A stretch of DNA of 64,000 bases. Origin: Cytophagales bacterium (GTDB taxonomy: Bacteria; Bacteroidota; Bacteroidia; Cytophagales; Cyclobacteriaceae). The DNA is taken from positions 1 through 64,000 of the forward strand of contig JADBYQ010000006.1 of the NCBI GenBank assembly GCA_020402945.1, written 5' to 3'. Below, one piece after another: positions 63,346 to 64,000 of the stretch. Below the pieces are notes generated by a model. That model saw nothing but the letters and a program-made list of their open reading frames with translations. It did not search any database and had not been told where the DNA came from. Made by a program: the position numbers and the translations under genes. Positions within the stretch are counted from its first letter, which is position 1; the number at the start of each line of letters is the position of its first letter.

Positions 63346-64000
63346 ATGAAATTGCCTTCAATGGACAAAGAAACTACTATTCGTCAAACGTTTCCGGTAT
63401 TAGAAATGACGTGTGGCGCTTGTGCGGTCAGCGTGGAGTCACTATTAAGAAAAATAGATGGGATAAAGGAAGCAGCGGTGAATTATGCCAATCACACTGC
63501 ACTAATTGAATACGATCAAAAACGCATCCAACCACTGGCGATCCAACAGGCCGTTCGAGCCATAGGGTATGACCTTGTTGTCGACACCGAGAACGCTCAA
63601 ATCATTCAAGAAGAGACCCAGCATAGTCAATACGAATTTCTGAAAAGGCGAACGATCTGGTCAAGTATTCTATCATTCCCTGTTTTTATGACAGGTATGT
63701 TCTGGATGGATATGCCGTATGGAAATTATATTTCAATGGTATTATCGGCTCCGGTCGTATTCTACTTTGGCCGTAGCTATTTTGTTCATGCCTATAAGCA
63801 AGCCTCTTTCGGAAAAGCAAACATGGATACCCTGGTTGCGCTTTCTACAGGCATTGCATTCTTGTTCAGCATGTTCAACACCTTCTTTCCGGAATTCTGG
63901 CATCAACGGGGTATCCATCCACACGTCTACTATGAAGCCGCAGCTGTCGTGATTACATTCATCTCGCTCGGAAAATGGCTGGAAGAAAAAGCAAAGTCAA
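63346..64000 (+). CDS. Copper/heavy-metal P1B-type ATPase, N-terminal part
   Basis: This frame runs off the right edge and is not in the track. It starts at ATG 63346 or 63361 (MDKETTIRQTFPVLEM). An HMA domain comes first with the metal motif MTCGACAVSVESL, then a linker, then the first membrane helices (SSILSFPVFMTGMFWMD, ISMVLSAPVVFYFGRSYF, NMDTLVALSTGIAFLFS) that match CopA-type ATPases. The catalytic DKTGT lies beyond the window. Metal probably copper, by analogy with this branch. Confidence 0.9.
   Translation, partial: MKLPSMDKETTIRQTFPVLEMTCGACAVSVESLLRKIDGIKEAAVNYANHTALIEYDQKRIQPLAIQQAVRAIGYDLVVDTENAQIIQEETQHSQYEFLKRRTIWSSILSFPVFMTGMFWMDMPYGNYISMVLSAPVVFYFGRSYFVHAYKQASFGKANMDTLVALSTGIAFLFSMFNTFFPEFWHQRGIHPHVYYEAAAVVITFISLGKWLEEKAKS

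Noticed and set aside
1-64000. CRISPR array, rRNA or tRNA genes
   Set aside because: No regularly spaced direct repeats and no tRNA or rRNA signature were seen on either strand by eye; a tRNAscan run was not possible.

Overview
The window is a chromosomal segment of a Bacteroidota bacterium, most likely order Cytophagales. Support comes from a 1.9-kresidue secreted protein with a type IX secretion C-terminal sorting domain, promoter elements of the Bacteroidota type (TAnnTTTG -7 boxes at rpsT and the GH3 gene), many signal-peptide or lipobox proteins, DUF4199, DUF2911 and DUF1684 proteins, and the order pheT - small coiled-coil gene - zapA - rny. No rRNA or tRNA gene and no CRISPR array was recognised. 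Species cannot be named from the sequence alone.

Layout. 1-460: remnant of a DDE transposase and a tightly folded 170-bp hairpin array bounded by 10-bp inverted repeats. 459-5317: methylmalonyl-CoA mutase genes (mutA unusually short) divergent from dnaA. 5.3-8.6 kb: amidohydrolase, DUF2911 and HtrA-type protease on the minus strand. 8.7-15.4 kb: plus-strand run of a GH3-family enzyme, a MntA/HepT-type toxin-antitoxin pair, a glycosyltransferase, dxr, rseP and a cation efflux protein. 15.4-24.7 kb: minus-strand 7TMR-DISM histidine kinase, a cytochrome lipoprotein/cytochrome-c-peroxidase/PhoX-like cluster, argS and a deoxyhypusine-synthase-like gene. 24.7-27.4 kb: accessory stretch with unrecognised genes, REP-like palindromes and a DUF4143 ATPase. 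27.5-33.0 kb: M20 peptidase, two lipoproteins, and divergent arginase and arginine decarboxylase genes; the decarboxylase is preceded by a 36-codon upstream ORF and a hairpin. 33-40.6 kb: HAD phosphatase, small lipoprotein, giant T9SS cargo. 40.7-48.4 kb: dolichyl-phosphate-mannose-synthase-like GT2, GtrA and GT39 genes with secreted hydrolases. 48.5-55.8 kb: rpsT, radC, DUF1684, HicBA, pheT, zapA, rny. 55.9-57.6 kb: a two-gene AAA ATPase/TOPRIM module with the look of an anti-phage system. 57.8-64 kb: M20 amidohydrolase, ParDE with an evident operator, MFS transporter, GNAT, YheT-like hydrolase, diheme cytochrome c and the start of a copper-type P1B ATPase cut by the window edge.

How genes work together. 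MutA/MutB link propionyl-CoA and succinyl-CoA. Arginase, arginine decarboxylase and the deoxyhypusine-synthase-like enzyme (whose bacterial relatives include homospermidine synthases) suggest an arginine-to-polyamine node. The GT2/GtrA/GT39 genes match the usual set for making, flipping and using polyprenyl-phosphate sugars. Three toxin-antitoxin pairs plus the ATPase/TOPRIM pair are small accessory modules placed between housekeeping genes.

The observations I consider most worth following are the upstream ORF and hairpin ahead of the arginine decarboxylase gene, the AAA/TOPRIM pair, and the hairpin array at the left edge. All function calls come from reading motifs by eye; no database search was run.
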